A DNA stretch of 64,000 nucleotides from Erythrobacter sp. F6033 (GTDB lineage Bacteria > Pseudomonadota > Alphaproteobacteria > Sphingomonadales > Sphingomonadaceae), in assembly GCF_023016005.1 (NCBI RefSeq), contig NZ_JALKAZ010000001.1:1302001-1366000 (forward strand), in the 5' to 3' direction. This document shows, in pieces, positions 47,875 to 57,373 of the stretch. A model generated the notes under the pieces. It saw only the letters and a list, made by a program, of their open reading frames with translations. It searched no databases and was not told where the DNA came from. The translations under genes were made by a program, and so were the position numbers. Numbering within the stretch: position 1 is the stretch's first letter; every line of letters begins with the position of its first letter.

Positions 47875-47896
47875 CGCCTGAGCCGGGATTCAGGCG
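47875..47896 (+). repeat. Intra-operon hairpin between nuoI and nuoJ
   Basis: CGCCTGA (47875-47881) and TCAGGCG (47890-47896) form a perfect 7-bp stem with an 8-base loop, four bases after the nuoI stop and 19 before nuoJ. No U-tract follows. It separates the peripheral-arm genes from the membrane-arm genes nuoJ-N, so it may be an mRNA processing or attenuation point. Confidence 0.5.
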
Positions 47897-47915
47897 GGAC
47901 GGAAAAACAGGGATT

Positions 47916-48539
47916 ATGATTCAAACCTTAGCCTTTTACCTGTTCGCAGGGCTGGTCATCGCGAGCGCGGTCATGGTCATCATGTCGCGCAATCCGGTGC
48001 ACAGCGTGCTGTGGCTTATCCTCGCATTCTTCAACGCTGCGGGCCTGATGGTTCTTGTCGGGGCGGAGTTCATCGCGATGCTGCTTGTTATCGTTTACGT
48101 GGGAGCGGTCGCGGTGCTGTTCCTGTTCGTGGTGATGATGCTGGACATTGATTTTGCGGCGATGCGCGCAGGGTTCATCAAGAATTTTCCGCTGGGGATC
48201 GCGGTCGCGCTGATCCTGCTTGCGGAGCTCATCCTTGGGCTTGGCGCATACAATGCTGGCGGGCTTGAACTCGCCACTGCCGATGGCAGCGCGGCGCAGG
48301 GTGTTGGTCAAAGCAATATCGAGGCAATCGGTGTGCTGCTCTATGGCCGGTATATCTTCCTTTTCGAAGTTGCTGGCATCATCCTGTTGGTTGCGATGAT
48401 CGGCGCGATCGTGCTGACCTTCCAGCCTCCGAAACCGGGCGCTCGCGGGCGTCAGGATATCGGCAAGCAGATCGCACGCCGCCCGCATGAGGCCACCGTT
48501 ATGAAGAACCCTGAAACTGGGCAAGGGGTCGAACTGTGA
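47916..48539 (+). CDS. nuoJ: NADH-quinone oxidoreductase subunit J
   Basis: NuoJ (207 residues) is a five-helix membrane subunit. It contains [21 protein letters not shown] and [33 protein letters not shown] helix 3, the flexible pi-bulge helix of complex I. A polar C-terminal tail extends beyond the last helix. The start is ATG 47916, and the end overlaps nuoK by GTGA. Confidence 0.94.
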   Translation: MIQTLAFYLFAGLVIASAVMVIMSRNPVHSVLWLILAFFNAAGLMVLVGAEFIAMLLVIVYVGAVAVLFLFVVMMLDIDFAAMRAGFIKNFPLGIAVALILLAELILGLGAYNAGGLELATADGSAAQGVGQSNIEAIGVLLYGRYIFLFEVAGIILLVAMIGAIVLTFQPPKPGARGRQDIGKQIARRPHEATVMKNPETGQGVEL

Positions 48540-48850
48540 ACGATATTATCGGCATCGAGCATTACCTTGTCGTCGGCGCGATTCTGTTCGTGTTGGGCGT
48601 GCTAGGCATTTTTCTAAATCGGAAAAACGTGATCGTTATTCTGATGGCGATCGAGCTTATTCTGCTCGCAGTGAATATTAATCTGGTCGCTTTTAGTGCC
48701 GCCATGAACGACCTAGTGGGGCAAGTGTTCGCGATGCTCGTTTTGACTGTGGCCGCTGCCGAAGCTGCCATCGGTCTCGCAATCCTAGTCATCTATTTCC
48801 GAGGTCGCGGCACAATCGCGGTCGACGATGTGAACCGGATGAAGGGATAG
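48536..48850 (+). CDS. nuoK: NADH-quinone oxidoreductase subunit K
   Basis: NuoK (104 residues) is a three-helix MnhC-like subunit. The two buried glutamates of the proton path are in [18 protein letters not shown] and [14 protein letters not shown]. It starts with GTG 48536, overlapping the nuoJ stop. nuoL follows after six bases. Confidence 0.95.
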   Translation: MNDIIGIEHYLVVGAILFVLGVLGIFLNRKNVIVILMAIELILLAVNINLVAFSAAMNDLVGQVFAMLVLTVAAAEAAIGLAILVIYFRGRGTIAVDDVNRMKG

Positions 48851-48856
48851 ACACCG

Positions 48857-50851
48857 GTGCAAACCCAAATTCTTCTCATCGTTTTCCTGCCGCTGCTCGC
48901 GTCTATCGTCGCAGGGCTGGTGAACAAGAACGCGCCGAGCGTCTTTGCGAAGTCGATCACGACAGGCGCGCTGTTCGTTTCTGCCGGGCTTAGCTGGCCG
49001 ATCTTCCTCGCGTTCCTAAATGGCAGCGCGACCGCTGAAGTCGTACCCGTTCTTAAGTGGGTTCAGTCTGGCTCGATGAGCTTTGACTGGGCGCTGCGTG
49101 TCGACACGCTCACGGCGATCATGCTGGTCGTCATCAACAGCGTCTCCGCCCTCGTGCACCTCTATTCGTGGGGATATATGGAGGAAGACCCGGATCAGCC
49201 GCGCTTCTTCGCTTATCTCTCGCTGTTCACCTTCGCGATGCTGATGCTCGTGACCGCCGATAACCTCGTACAGATGTTCTTTGGCTGGGAAGGGGTGGGC
49301 CTCGCATCTTACCTGCTGATCGGTTTCTGGTTCAAGAAACCAACCGCCGGTGCCGCCGCGATCAAGGCTTTCGTGGTCAACCGCGTGGGCGATCTTGGTT
49401 TTATGCTGGGTATCTTCGGAACCTTCCTCGTGTTCCAGACCACGTCGATCACCGAAATCCTTGCCGCGGCTCCTGGCATGTCGGGCAGCACAATCGGCTT
49501 TCTCGGCATGCGCCTCTACACCATGGATATTCTGTGTATCCTGCTGTTCGTGGGCGCGATGGGTAAGTCGGCTCAGCTGTTCCTACATACGTGGCTGCCG
49601 GATGCGATGGAAGGGCCGACGCCTGTTTCCGCGCTGATCCACGCGGCGACCATGGTGACCGCAGGCGTGTTTATGCTCTGCCGTCTCTCTCCGATGTTTG
49701 AGACTGCTCCGACCGCTTTGATGATCGTCACGGTGATTGGTGCTGCGACGTGTTTCTTCGCCGCGACCATTGGCACGACGCAATGGGACATCAAGCGGGT
49801 GATCGCTTACTCAACCTGCTCGCAGCTTGGCTATATGTTCTTTGCCGCCGGTGTTGGGGCATACAACGTCGCCATGTTCCACCTGTTCACGCACGCATTC
49901 TTTAAGGCGCTGCTATTCCTTGGCGCAGGCTCTGTGATCCACGCGATGCACCACGAACAGGACATGCGGTATTACGGCGGTCTGCGTAAATCCATCCCGC
50001 TGACATTCTATGCGATGCTGGCAGGGACACTCGCGATAACGGGTCTGGGTGTATATCACCTCGGCGTCGGGTTCGCGGGCTTCTGGTCCAAGGATGCCGT
50101 GCTCGAAGTCGCCTTTGCACGCGGGACAGAGATTTCGGTCATGTCCTTCTGGCTCGGCGTGATCGCCGCGCTGCTCACCAGCTTTTACAGCTGGCGTCTG
50201 ATGTTCCTCACCTTCTGGGGCAAGCCTCGCTGGATCGAGAGCGAGCATATCCAGCACTCGGTTCACAAAACACCGGAAGAAGCGGGCGAAGACACAACGG
50301 GTGGATATCATCCGCATGAAAGCCCGATTGCAATGCTGATCCCGCTTGTGCTCCTGACAGTAGGAGCCATCGCGGCGGGACAGGTTTTCGCGCCGAGTTT
50401 CCTCGACGACGCCACATTCTGGGCAAGCTCGATTTTCTATAACGAGAACCTGATGCACGCGATGCATGCCGTGCCGTACTGGGTGAAGTATTCGGCCTTT
50501 GCTGTGATGGTCCTCGGCCTTGTCGGGGCTTATATCGCCTACATCGCCAAGCCCGATCTTCCGGCGAAGTTCGTCGCGGCTGTGCCGTGGCTGCACCGCT
50601 TCGTGTACAACAAATGGTATTTCGACGAGCTCTATGATCGTATCTTCGTAAAGCCTGCTTTCTGGCTTGGTCGCCAGTTCTGGAAGCTGGGCGATATCGG
50701 CACGATTGACCGCTTCGGCCCCAACGGTATCGCATGGGTGGTCGAGCGTAGCTCGGGCGCCGCCAAAGCGATCCAGTCGGGCTATCTCTACACATATGCG
50801 CTGATCATGCTGCTTGGCCTGATCGCGGCAATTACCTGGGTTCTGCTGTAA
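48857..50851 (+). CDS. nuoL: NADH-quinone oxidoreductase subunit L
   Basis: NuoL (664 residues) is the distal antiporter-like proton pump with the long lateral helix. It has YMEEDPDQPRFFAYLSLF, LFLHTWLPDAMEGPTPVSAL and THAFFKALLFLGAGSVIHAM. It starts with GTG 48857, and the TAA stop overlaps the nuoM ATG by one base (TAATG). Confidence 0.96.
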   Translation: MQTQILLIVFLPLLASIVAGLVNKNAPSVFAKSITTGALFVSAGLSWPIFLAFLNGSATAEVVPVLKWVQSGSMSFDWALRVDTLTAIMLVVINSVSALVHLYSWGYMEEDPDQPRFFAYLSLFTFAMLMLVTADNLVQMFFGWEGVGLASYLLIGFWFKKPTAGAAAIKAFVVNRVGDLGFMLGIFGTFLVFQTTSITEILAAAPGMSGSTIGFLGMRLYTMDILCILLFVGAMGKSAQLFLHTWLPDAMEGPTPVSALIHAATMVTAGVFMLCRLSPMFETAPTALMIVTVIGAATCFFAATIGTTQWDIKRVIAYSTCSQLGYMFFAAGVGAYNVAMFHLFTHAFFKALLFLGAGSVIHAMHHEQDMRYYGGLRKSIPLTFYAMLAGTLAITGLGVYHLGVGFAGFWSKDAVLEVAFARGTEISVMSFWLGVIAALLTSFYSWRLMFLTFWGKPRWIESEHIQHSVHKTPEEAGEDTTGGYHPHESPIAMLIPLVLLTVGAIAAGQVFAPSFLDDATFWASSIFYNENLMHAMHAVPYWVKYSAFAVMVLGLVGAYIAYIAKPDLPAKFVAAVPWLHRFVYNKWYFDELYDRIFVKPAFWLGRQFWKLGDIGTIDRFGPNGIAWVVERSSGAAKAIQSGYLYTYALIMLLGLIAAITWVLL

Positions 50852-52398
50852 TGGACGGCTTTCCGATCCTCACCACGATGATGCTGGTTCCGTTGGCGGG
50901 TGCTCTGCTGTGTCTGTTTTCTAACGGAGCGGCTGCACGCGGCATCGCACTGGCGGCAACGCTGGCGACATTCGCGCTGGGCGTACTGCTCTGGATGAAT
51001 TTCGAGATTGGCGGGCCGCAATGGCAGTTCACCGAGAGGGCCGAGCTGTTCGAAGGGTTCTCCTACGCTCTTGGCATTGATGGCATCGCGCTGATGCTGA
51101 TCATGCTCAGCGTCTTCCTGATGCCGATTTGTATCCTTGCTAGCTGGACTTCGATCACGAAGCGTGTCGGCGAATACATGGCGGCTTTCCTGTTTATGGA
51201 AGTGCTGATGATCGGCGTGTTCGCGGCGCAGGATCTGTTCCTGTTCTACATCTTCTTCGAAGCAGGCCTGATCCCGATGTATCTGATCATCGGTGTGTGG
51301 GGCGGCGATAACCGCATCTATGCGAGTTACAAATTCTTCCTCTACACGCTGTTCGGCTCGGTTCTGATGCTGATCGCGATGTTCTGGATGGTCGGAACTG
51401 CGGGCACTTCGGATATTCCGACGCTGATGCAATACAATTTCGACGGTGATGCACAGTTCTGGTTATTCCTCGCCTTCTTCGCGAGTTTTGCCGTGAAGAT
51501 GCCGATGTGGCCTGTGCACACTTGGTTGCCGGATGCGCACGTTCAGGCACCAACAGCGGGCTCTGTTATTCTTGCAGGCGTTCTGCTGAAATTGGGCGGC
51601 TACGGCTTTATCCGGTTCAGCCTGCCTATGTTCCCGGAGGCTTCTGGCGAACTCGCTTGGCTGATCTTCGCATTGTCGATGATTGCGGTGGTGTACACCT
51701 CTCTCGTCGCGCTGGTTCAGCACGATATGAAGAAGTTGATCGCTTATTCGTCGGTCGCTCACATGGCGCTCGTCACGGCGAGCTTGTTCGCGTTCAACGT
51801 GCAGGGCCTTGAGGGCGCAATGATGATCATGCTGGGCCACGGCCTTGTATCCGGCGCGCTTTTCCTGTGCGTTGGCGTGATCTACGATCGTCTGCACACC
51901 CGCGAGATTGATCGTTACGGCGGGCTCAGCATCAATATGCCGTACTACGCAACATTCTTCCTGTTGTTCACCATGGCGAGCATCGGTTTGCCGGGGACCA
52001 GCAACTTTGTAGGCGAATTCCTCGCGCTCGCGGGGATCTATCAGACATCGACCTGGGTCGCTTTTGTCTGCACCACGGGCATCATTCTGGGCGCTGGTTA
52101 CATGCTTTATCTTTATCGCCGCGTGGCCTTCGGTGCGCAGACCAATGAAGATGCAGCGGCCATGCCCGATATGGACGCACGTGAGTGGACTATGATGGCA
52201 TCCATCGCTGCTGTGGTGATGTGGATGGGCGTCTATCCCGAAAGCTTCCTTGCGCCGATGCGCGCGGACATTGCTGCGCTTGACGCGCGGATCGCTTCGG
52301 CTGCGCCTGCGGATGATAGCCAGCTGGCGGACGGGCCCGCCCGCGAAGCCGCTGCAAACGCTATTTCATTCGAAGCGCATGAAGGGGGAGACCACTGA
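50851..52398 (+). CDS. nuoM: NADH-quinone oxidoreductase subunit M
   Basis: NuoM (515 residues) is the middle antiporter-like pump subunit. Key blocks are LFMEVLMIGVFAAQDLFLFY (helix 5 Glu), VHTWLPDAHVQAPTAGSVIL and LVALVQHDMKKLIAYSSVAH. A C-terminal Ala/Asp-rich tail follows the last helix. It overlaps nuoN by TGATG. Confidence 0.96.
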   Translation: MDGFPILTTMMLVPLAGALLCLFSNGAAARGIALAATLATFALGVLLWMNFEIGGPQWQFTERAELFEGFSYALGIDGIALMLIMLSVFLMPICILASWTSITKRVGEYMAAFLFMEVLMIGVFAAQDLFLFYIFFEAGLIPMYLIIGVWGGDNRIYASYKFFLYTLFGSVLMLIAMFWMVGTAGTSDIPTLMQYNFDGDAQFWLFLAFFASFAVKMPMWPVHTWLPDAHVQAPTAGSVILAGVLLKLGGYGFIRFSLPMFPEASGELAWLIFALSMIAVVYTSLVALVQHDMKKLIAYSSVAHMALVTASLFAFNVQGLEGAMMIMLGHGLVSGALFLCVGVIYDRLHTREIDRYGGLSINMPYYATFFLLFTMASIGLPGTSNFVGEFLALAGIYQTSTWVAFVCTTGIILGAGYMLYLYRRVAFGAQTNEDAAAMPDMDAREWTMMASIAAVVMWMGVYPESFLAPMRADIAALDARIASAAPADDSQLADGPAREAAANAISFEAHEGGDH

Positions 52399-53876
52399 TG
52401 GACTTCGCAGCTTCCTTTGCGCTCATCGTTCCGGAACTCATCCTTGCCGGGGCGGGGCTCGCCTTGCTGATGGTGGCCGCTTGGGGCGGTGACAAATCGG
52501 CGCGGTTCATCGCCATCGCCGCCGCGACAGCATTCTTCGGGGCGGGCCTGATGCTTGTACCCGGCCTCCATTTCGGAACTGACGGTCCGGAAGTCATAGC
52601 CTTTGGTGGGCTGATGCGGGTCGACACTTTTGCCCTGTTTGCGAAAGCACTGATCTATCTGTCAGCGATTGCCTGTTTGATGGTTGCGCCTGCATTCTTC
52701 AGTGGCCCTGCCGCGGGATCAGAGCGCGGGATGCGGGCCGAATTTCCAGTCCTGATCCTGTTTGCTGCTCTCGGAATGAGCATCATGGTTTCGGCCAGCG
52801 ACTTTATGACGCTGTATCTCGGCCTCGAACTCAACAGCCTCGCATCCTACGTGCTCGCAGCCATCCTGCGCCGTGACGGGCGTTCTGCTGAGGCTGGCCT
52901 GAAGTACTTTGTCCTCGGTGCGCTTGCCTCGGGCATCCTGCTTTACGGTATGAGCCTGCTTTACGGCTTCACCGGAGGAACCGACTTTGCGACTGTTCGC
53001 GCTGGGCTAACCGGAGAGCTCGCAACGGGAGCTCTGTTCGGTCTGATTTTCGTACTCGCCGGACTTGCCTTCAAGATCGCGGCTGTGCCGTTCCATATGT
53101 GGACGCCAGACGTTTACGAAGGCGCGCCGACCCCGGTTACGATGTTCTTCGCCACCGCGCCAAAGGTCGCTGCAGTAGCGCTCACTGCGCGGGTTGTGGT
53201 CGAAGTGTTTGGCGCTCAGGTCCTCGCGTGGCAGCAGATCATCATGTTTACCGCGCTAGCCTCGATTGTGTTCGGTGCTCTCGGTGCGATTGGTCAGGAA
53301 AACCTTAAACGGCTGCTCGCCTATTCCTCGATCAATAATGTCGGCTTTATCCTGCTCGGCCTTGCTGTGGCAGATCAAGCCGGGATCAGCGCGATGCTGG
53401 TCTATCTCTTCATCTATGTCGCGATGAGTATAGGAGCCTTTACGGCGCTGTTGATGCTTCGCAACGAAGAAGGCGGTCTGTTTGAAACCTTTGCGGATAT
53501 ACGCGGCCTGTCGGTTACCAAGCCCGCAATTGCTTGGTGTCTGTTGTTCACGATGTTCAGCCTCGCCGGTATTCCTCCGCTTCTAGGGTTCTACGGTAAG
53601 TTCGTGATCTTTCAGGCGACAGTGGATGCTGGCCTGATCGCATTCGGTGCTATTGCAATTGCTGCCAGCGTAATCGGTGCGTTCTACTACATTAAGTTCG
53701 TCAAGGTGATGTTCTTCGATGAACCTGCCGATGTGGTGAAAGGCAGCAGCGGAAATGCGCATTGGGTGCTGCTGTTCCTGACTGCCGCGATTATGTCGCC
53801 TCTTGGCTATTTGCTCACGCCGTCGATCAGCGATCTTGCAGATAAAGCGGCTTCGGCGCTGTATCTCGCGGTTTGA
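52398..53876 (+). CDS. nuoN: NADH-quinone oxidoreductase subunit N
   Basis: NuoN (492 residues) is the third antiporter-like pump subunit. It shows LGLELNSLASYVLAAI, PFHMWTPDVYEGAPTPVTMF and LAYSSINNVGFILLGLA. It closes the nuo operon, and the stop codon overlaps the birA TTG start, so downstream genes are probably cotranscribed. Confidence 0.96.
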   Translation: MDFAASFALIVPELILAGAGLALLMVAAWGGDKSARFIAIAAATAFFGAGLMLVPGLHFGTDGPEVIAFGGLMRVDTFALFAKALIYLSAIACLMVAPAFFSGPAAGSERGMRAEFPVLILFAALGMSIMVSASDFMTLYLGLELNSLASYVLAAILRRDGRSAEAGLKYFVLGALASGILLYGMSLLYGFTGGTDFATVRAGLTGELATGALFGLIFVLAGLAFKIAAVPFHMWTPDVYEGAPTPVTMFFATAPKVAAVALTARVVVEVFGAQVLAWQQIIMFTALASIVFGALGAIGQENLKRLLAYSSINNVGFILLGLAVADQAGISAMLVYLFIYVAMSIGAFTALLMLRNEEGGLFETFADIRGLSVTKPAIAWCLLFTMFSLAGIPPLLGFYGKFVIFQATVDAGLIAFGAIAIAASVIGAFYYIKFVKVMFFDEPADVVKGSSGNAHWVLLFLTAAIMSPLGYLLTPSISDLADKAASALYLAV

Positions 53877-54598
53877 TAGAAACTGTAGAACAGACCGGTT
53901 CCACCAATGCCGATTTGATTGATCGCCTCTCAGCCGGAGATGCGATTGAAGAGGGGTATTGGCTGCGTGCCGAACGCCAGACAGGCGGACGAGGGCGGCT
54001 CGGTCGCAAGTGGGAAAGCCCGAGCGGCAATCTGTTCTGCAGCACTGTAATCGATGTGCGCGATGGTGATCCGCCCACGCATTCACTATCGTTCGTTGTG
54101 GGGCTCGCGGCTTTTGATATGCTTGAGCGCAGCTTGTTGCCAAAAACACCGATTATGCTGAAGTGGCCTAACGATGTACTCGTCAGCGGTGCCAAAATTG
54201 CAGGAATTTTGCTGGAACGCGCTGCGGATAAAGTCGTCGCCGGCATCGGTGTAAATGTCTGCCATGCGCCTGACCTTCCAGACCGAGAAACGACCTCGAT
54301 TGTCTATGAGAATGGCAAACACGGAGGCAGTGCGGAGCTTGTTCTTTCATTCCTAGCCGATGCTTTGAAACAACGGATTAGCAATTGGCGCGAATACGGG
54401 CTCCATGCGACGCTTGATGCGTGGACTGCAGCAGCACACCCCATCGGAACGGAGTTGACCGTCAAACCCGGGCCAGACGAACAAATTCATGGGGCTTTTG
54501 CCGGCCTTGATGAACAAGGTGCAATGTTACTTCGCTTGGCGAATGGTGCGATGCGCACTATCCACGCCGGTGACGTTTCGATGATTGCGGAAGGATAA
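53873..54598 (+). CDS. birA: Biotin-[acetyl-CoA-carboxylase] ligase, monofunctional
   Basis: This biotin protein ligase (241 residues) attaches biotin to carboxyl-carrier proteins. The biotinyl-AMP site is in GRGRLGRKWESPSGNLFCS, with KWPNDVLVSGAKIAGILLE following. The N-terminal helix-turn-helix of E. coli BirA is absent, so it cannot act as the DNA-binding repressor. The only suitable start is TTG 53873, overlapping the nuoN stop. The order nuoN-birA-coaX-RNase J gene is common in alphaproteobacteria. Confidence 0.92.
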   Translation: MIETVEQTGSTNADLIDRLSAGDAIEEGYWLRAERQTGGRGRLGRKWESPSGNLFCSTVIDVRDGDPPTHSLSFVVGLAAFDMLERSLLPKTPIMLKWPNDVLVSGAKIAGILLERAADKVVAGIGVNVCHAPDLPDRETTSIVYENGKHGGSAELVLSFLADALKQRISNWREYGLHATLDAWTAAAHPIGTELTVKPGPDEQIHGAFAGLDEQGAMLLRLANGAMRTIHAGDVSMIAEG

Positions 54599-54601
54599 TC
54601 G

Positions 54602-55399
54602 ATGCTGCTTGCTGCTGATGTCGGCAACACCAATGTTGTTTTTGCTCTGTTCGAACCTGACGGGAAGGGCGGCATGTCCACTCGTGCACGCTGGCGCATA
54701 GCGACTGATCCGCGTCGCACAGGCGACGAATACGCTGTTTGGCTTCTGCAACTGCTGGAGATCGAAGGTGTCTCTCGCGATAAAATCGAACAGATTGTCT
54801 ATGCTTCGGTTGTTCCGCGAGCTGATCACAACCTTAGTGTGCTCGCGCAAAAGTACTTTGGCATCACGCCCCTTAAGGCGGGAGAAGGCAAGGCAGCGTG
54901 GCAGTTTGAAATCGACGTGGATCAGCCAAGTTCGTTGGGTGCGGATCGCGCGCTCAATATCCTTGCCGCACATCACAAATTCGGCGGCGATTTGATTGTT
55001 ATCGACTTTGGCACAGCAACCAAGTTTGAGGCGATTGATTTCAACGGGACTTACAAAGGTGGCTCGATCGCGCCGGGAATCAACCTGTCGCTCGACGCAT
55101 TGGTGGGCAAGACGGCAAAATTGCCGCGCATCGCAATTCGTGCTCCTGAAAGCAAAAGCGTGATAGGTCGCAACACCGAAGATCAAATGCTGATCGGCGT
55201 GTTCTGGGGCTATGTCGCCATGATGGAAGGCATTGTGGAGCGTATGCGTTCAGAAATAGGACGACCTGCGAAAGTGGTCGCCACAGGTGGTCTTGCGATC
55301 CTGTTTGATGATGCCACCGACATTTTTGACCACGTGGACGCAGATTTGACGATTGAAGGCCTGGCTATCCTTGCTCAGCAAGCCGCTGCCGCAGACTGA
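54602..55399 (+). CDS. coaX: Type III pantothenate kinase
   Basis: CoaX (265 residues) phosphorylates pantothenate, the first step of coenzyme A synthesis; type III enzymes need a monovalent cation and resist CoA feedback. The ASKHA-fold motifs are [13 protein letters not shown], the catalytic-Asp region [23 protein letters not shown] and [11 protein letters not shown]. It lies three bases after birA. Confidence 0.94.
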   Translation: MLLAADVGNTNVVFALFEPDGKGGMSTRARWRIATDPRRTGDEYAVWLLQLLEIEGVSRDKIEQIVYASVVPRADHNLSVLAQKYFGITPLKAGEGKAAWQFEIDVDQPSSLGADRALNILAAHHKFGGDLIVIDFGTATKFEAIDFNGTYKGGSIAPGINLSLDALVGKTAKLPRIAIRAPESKSVIGRNTEDQMLIGVFWGYVAMMEGIVERMRSEIGRPAKVVATGGLAILFDDATDIFDHVDADLTIEGLAILAQQAAAAD

Positions 55400-55421
55400 A
55401 ATTTACCAGAATAGAGATTAC

Positions 55422-57089
55422 GTGAAAAAGAACTTTACCCCTGAAAACGAACTGCTTTTTCTTGCGCTTGGTGGCTCGGGAGAGATTGGCATGAACGTCA
55501 ATCTCTATGGCTGCGATGGCAAGTGGCTGATGGTCGATCTCGGCATGACGTTTTCGGGCAACGAGTATCCCGGCGTTGATCTGGTTTTCGCCGATCTGGA
55601 CTTTATCGAAGAACGGACCAAGGACTTGCTCGGCATTGTTCTGACACACGCTCATGAAGATCATATTGGCGCTGTCCCGTACTTCGCCGGCGAGCTTGGC
55701 GTTCCGCTTTATGCGACGCCGTTCACCGCTGATTTGGTCGCGCGTAAGCTTGAAGAGGCGGGTCTCCTTGGCCAAGTCGAACTCAACATTATCGAGGACG
55801 ATCATGGCGAGATCGATATCGGGCCTTTCACGGTCACATATCTGCCGCTCGCGCACTCTATTGCAGAGGGCAACGCCCTCTTGATCGACACGCCCTATGG
55901 CAAGGTGTTCCACACTGGCGATTGGAAACTCGACGAAGAACCTATCATCGGTGAACCGACCACAGAAGAAGAACTGCGATCAATCGGCGACGAAGGTGTG
56001 CATGCGTTGGTTTGCGATAGCACCAATGTCTTCAATCCAAATCCTTCGGGCTCGGAAGGCGCAGTTCATCGCGGTTTGATGGAAGAGGTCGCGAAGCATT
56101 CTGGAAAGCGTGTGCTTGTGACGACCTTTGCCAGCAATGTTGCAAGGCTCCAGACGCTGGGCGAAGTTGCGCGTGAAACGGGGCGGCAGCTTTGCGTAGC
56201 GGGTCGTTCACTCGACCGGATTATCGAGGTCTCGCAAGACAATGGTTATCTCGAGAACTTCCCGTCGACAGTTGATTTCCGCACTGCGATGAGCCTGCCA
56301 CGTGGCGAAGTCATGATTGTCGCAACGGGCGGTCAGGGTGAGCCGCGTGCAGCGCTTTCCCGCATCGCCGATGACAATCATCAGATCGAGCTGACGAGCG
56401 GTGATGTTGTGCTCTTCTCCTCTCGACAGATTCCGGGCAACGAGATCGCAATTGGCAAGATACAGAACATGCTTGCCTCTAAAGGCGTGACGATGGTGAC
56501 GGACCGTCAAAGCATGATCCATGTTTCAGGCCACCCTGGCAGGCCTGAATTGGAAGCTCTCTATGAATGGCTTCGTCCTGAAATCCTTGTGCCAGTGCAT
56601 GGCGAAGTGCGGCACATGCGGGAGCAGGCGAAGGTCGGCAAAGAGTCAGGTATTCCGCACAATGTAGTCCAATCGAATGGGGATATTGTTAGGCTGGCTC
56701 CAGGTGACCCGGGCCGAATAGCGCAAGTGCGTCACGGGAGGCTGGTGCTTGATGGTGATATTATCGCGCCCGCTGATGGTGAGGCGATTACGATGCGCCG
56801 TAGGATCTCTGGCGAAGGTGTGATGGTCGTCGTTCTTCTGCGTGGAGAGCGTCCTGCGATTGAAGCCGTTGGCCTTCCTCTGGATGAAGATATGCCTGAA
56901 TTCATCGAAGAAACTCAGGAAGATATTCTGAAAGCGATCGGGAAGTTGAAGGGACGCGATGCCCAAGACCCCGCAGCCGTTCATGAAGCCGCCCGTTTGG
57001 CTGCTCGCCGCGCTGCGCGCCGCTGGGCGGGCAAAAGCCCTCAGGTTCGAGTGATAATGCCCGGTCTCGTACGAGAAGGTGCGAAGTAA
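55422..57089 (+). CDS. Ribonuclease J
   Basis: This metallo-beta-lactamase/beta-CASP ribonuclease (555 residues) trims RNA 5' ends and acts as a 5'-3' exonuclease and endonuclease. The zinc motif is LTHAHEDHIGAVPYF, further ligands are in HTGDWKLD and CDSTNVF, and the beta-CASP part includes ATGGQGEPRAAL and HVSGHPGRPELEALY. GTG 55422 (VKKNFTPENELLF) is chosen; the longer open frame lies inside coaX. The window thus encodes both RNase E and RNase J, a combination usual in alphaproteobacteria. Confidence 0.93.
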   Translation: MKKNFTPENELLFLALGGSGEIGMNVNLYGCDGKWLMVDLGMTFSGNEYPGVDLVFADLDFIEERTKDLLGIVLTHAHEDHIGAVPYFAGELGVPLYATPFTADLVARKLEEAGLLGQVELNIIEDDHGEIDIGPFTVTYLPLAHSIAEGNALLIDTPYGKVFHTGDWKLDEEPIIGEPTTEEELRSIGDEGVHALVCDSTNVFNPNPSGSEGAVHRGLMEEVAKHSGKRVLVTTFASNVARLQTLGEVARETGRQLCVAGRSLDRIIEVSQDNGYLENFPSTVDFRTAMSLPRGEVMIVATGGQGEPRAALSRIADDNHQIELTSGDVVLFSSRQIPGNEIAIGKIQNMLASKGVTMVTDRQSMIHVSGHPGRPELEALYEWLRPEILVPVHGEVRHMREQAKVGKESGIPHNVVQSNGDIVRLAPGDPGRIAQVRHGRLVLDGDIIAPADGEAITMRRRISGEGVMVVVLLRGERPAIEAVGLPLDEDMPEFIEETQEDILKAIGKLKGRDAQDPAAVHEAARLAARRAARRWAGKSPQVRVIMPGLVREGAK

Positions 57090-57373
57090 TGGAGTGGACA
57101 TCCATCCTTGCTGTCTATTTTCTGATTTGGGTAATGACGGCTTTCATCATGCTGCCGTTCGGAGTGAAGACCGCAGATGAAACCGGCGAAGTCAAAATCC
57201 CCGGGCAGGCCGAGAGCGCACCGGTGAACTTTCGTCCGCGAAAACTGATCATTCGCGCGACGATTATCGCAATTGTCCTGACTACGATTTATGTTCTAAA
57301 TTTCAACTATGGTTGGATCGGCATCGAGGTATTCGACATCTTGCCGAAACAACCGGGTGCGGAGCCTACCTAG
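57089..57373 (+). CDS. DUF1467-family membrane protein
   Basis: This 94-residue inner-membrane protein has two helices (ILAVYFLIWVMTAFIMLPFGV and LIIRATIIAIVLTTIYVLNF) joined by a loop of about 40 residues containing the family-like FGVKTADETGE. The function is unknown. It overlaps the RNase J gene by one base (TAATG), and its stop codon shares the palindrome CTAG with the stop of the convergent coiled-coil gene. Confidence 0.82.
   Translation: MEWTSILAVYFLIWVMTAFIMLPFGVKTADETGEVKIPGQAESAPVNFRPRKLIIRATIIAIVLTTIYVLNFNYGWIGIEVFDILPKQPGAEPT

Noticed and set aside
49913..50596. 227-codon - strand open frame opposite nuoL
   Set aside because: Antisense shadow of conserved NuoL sequence.
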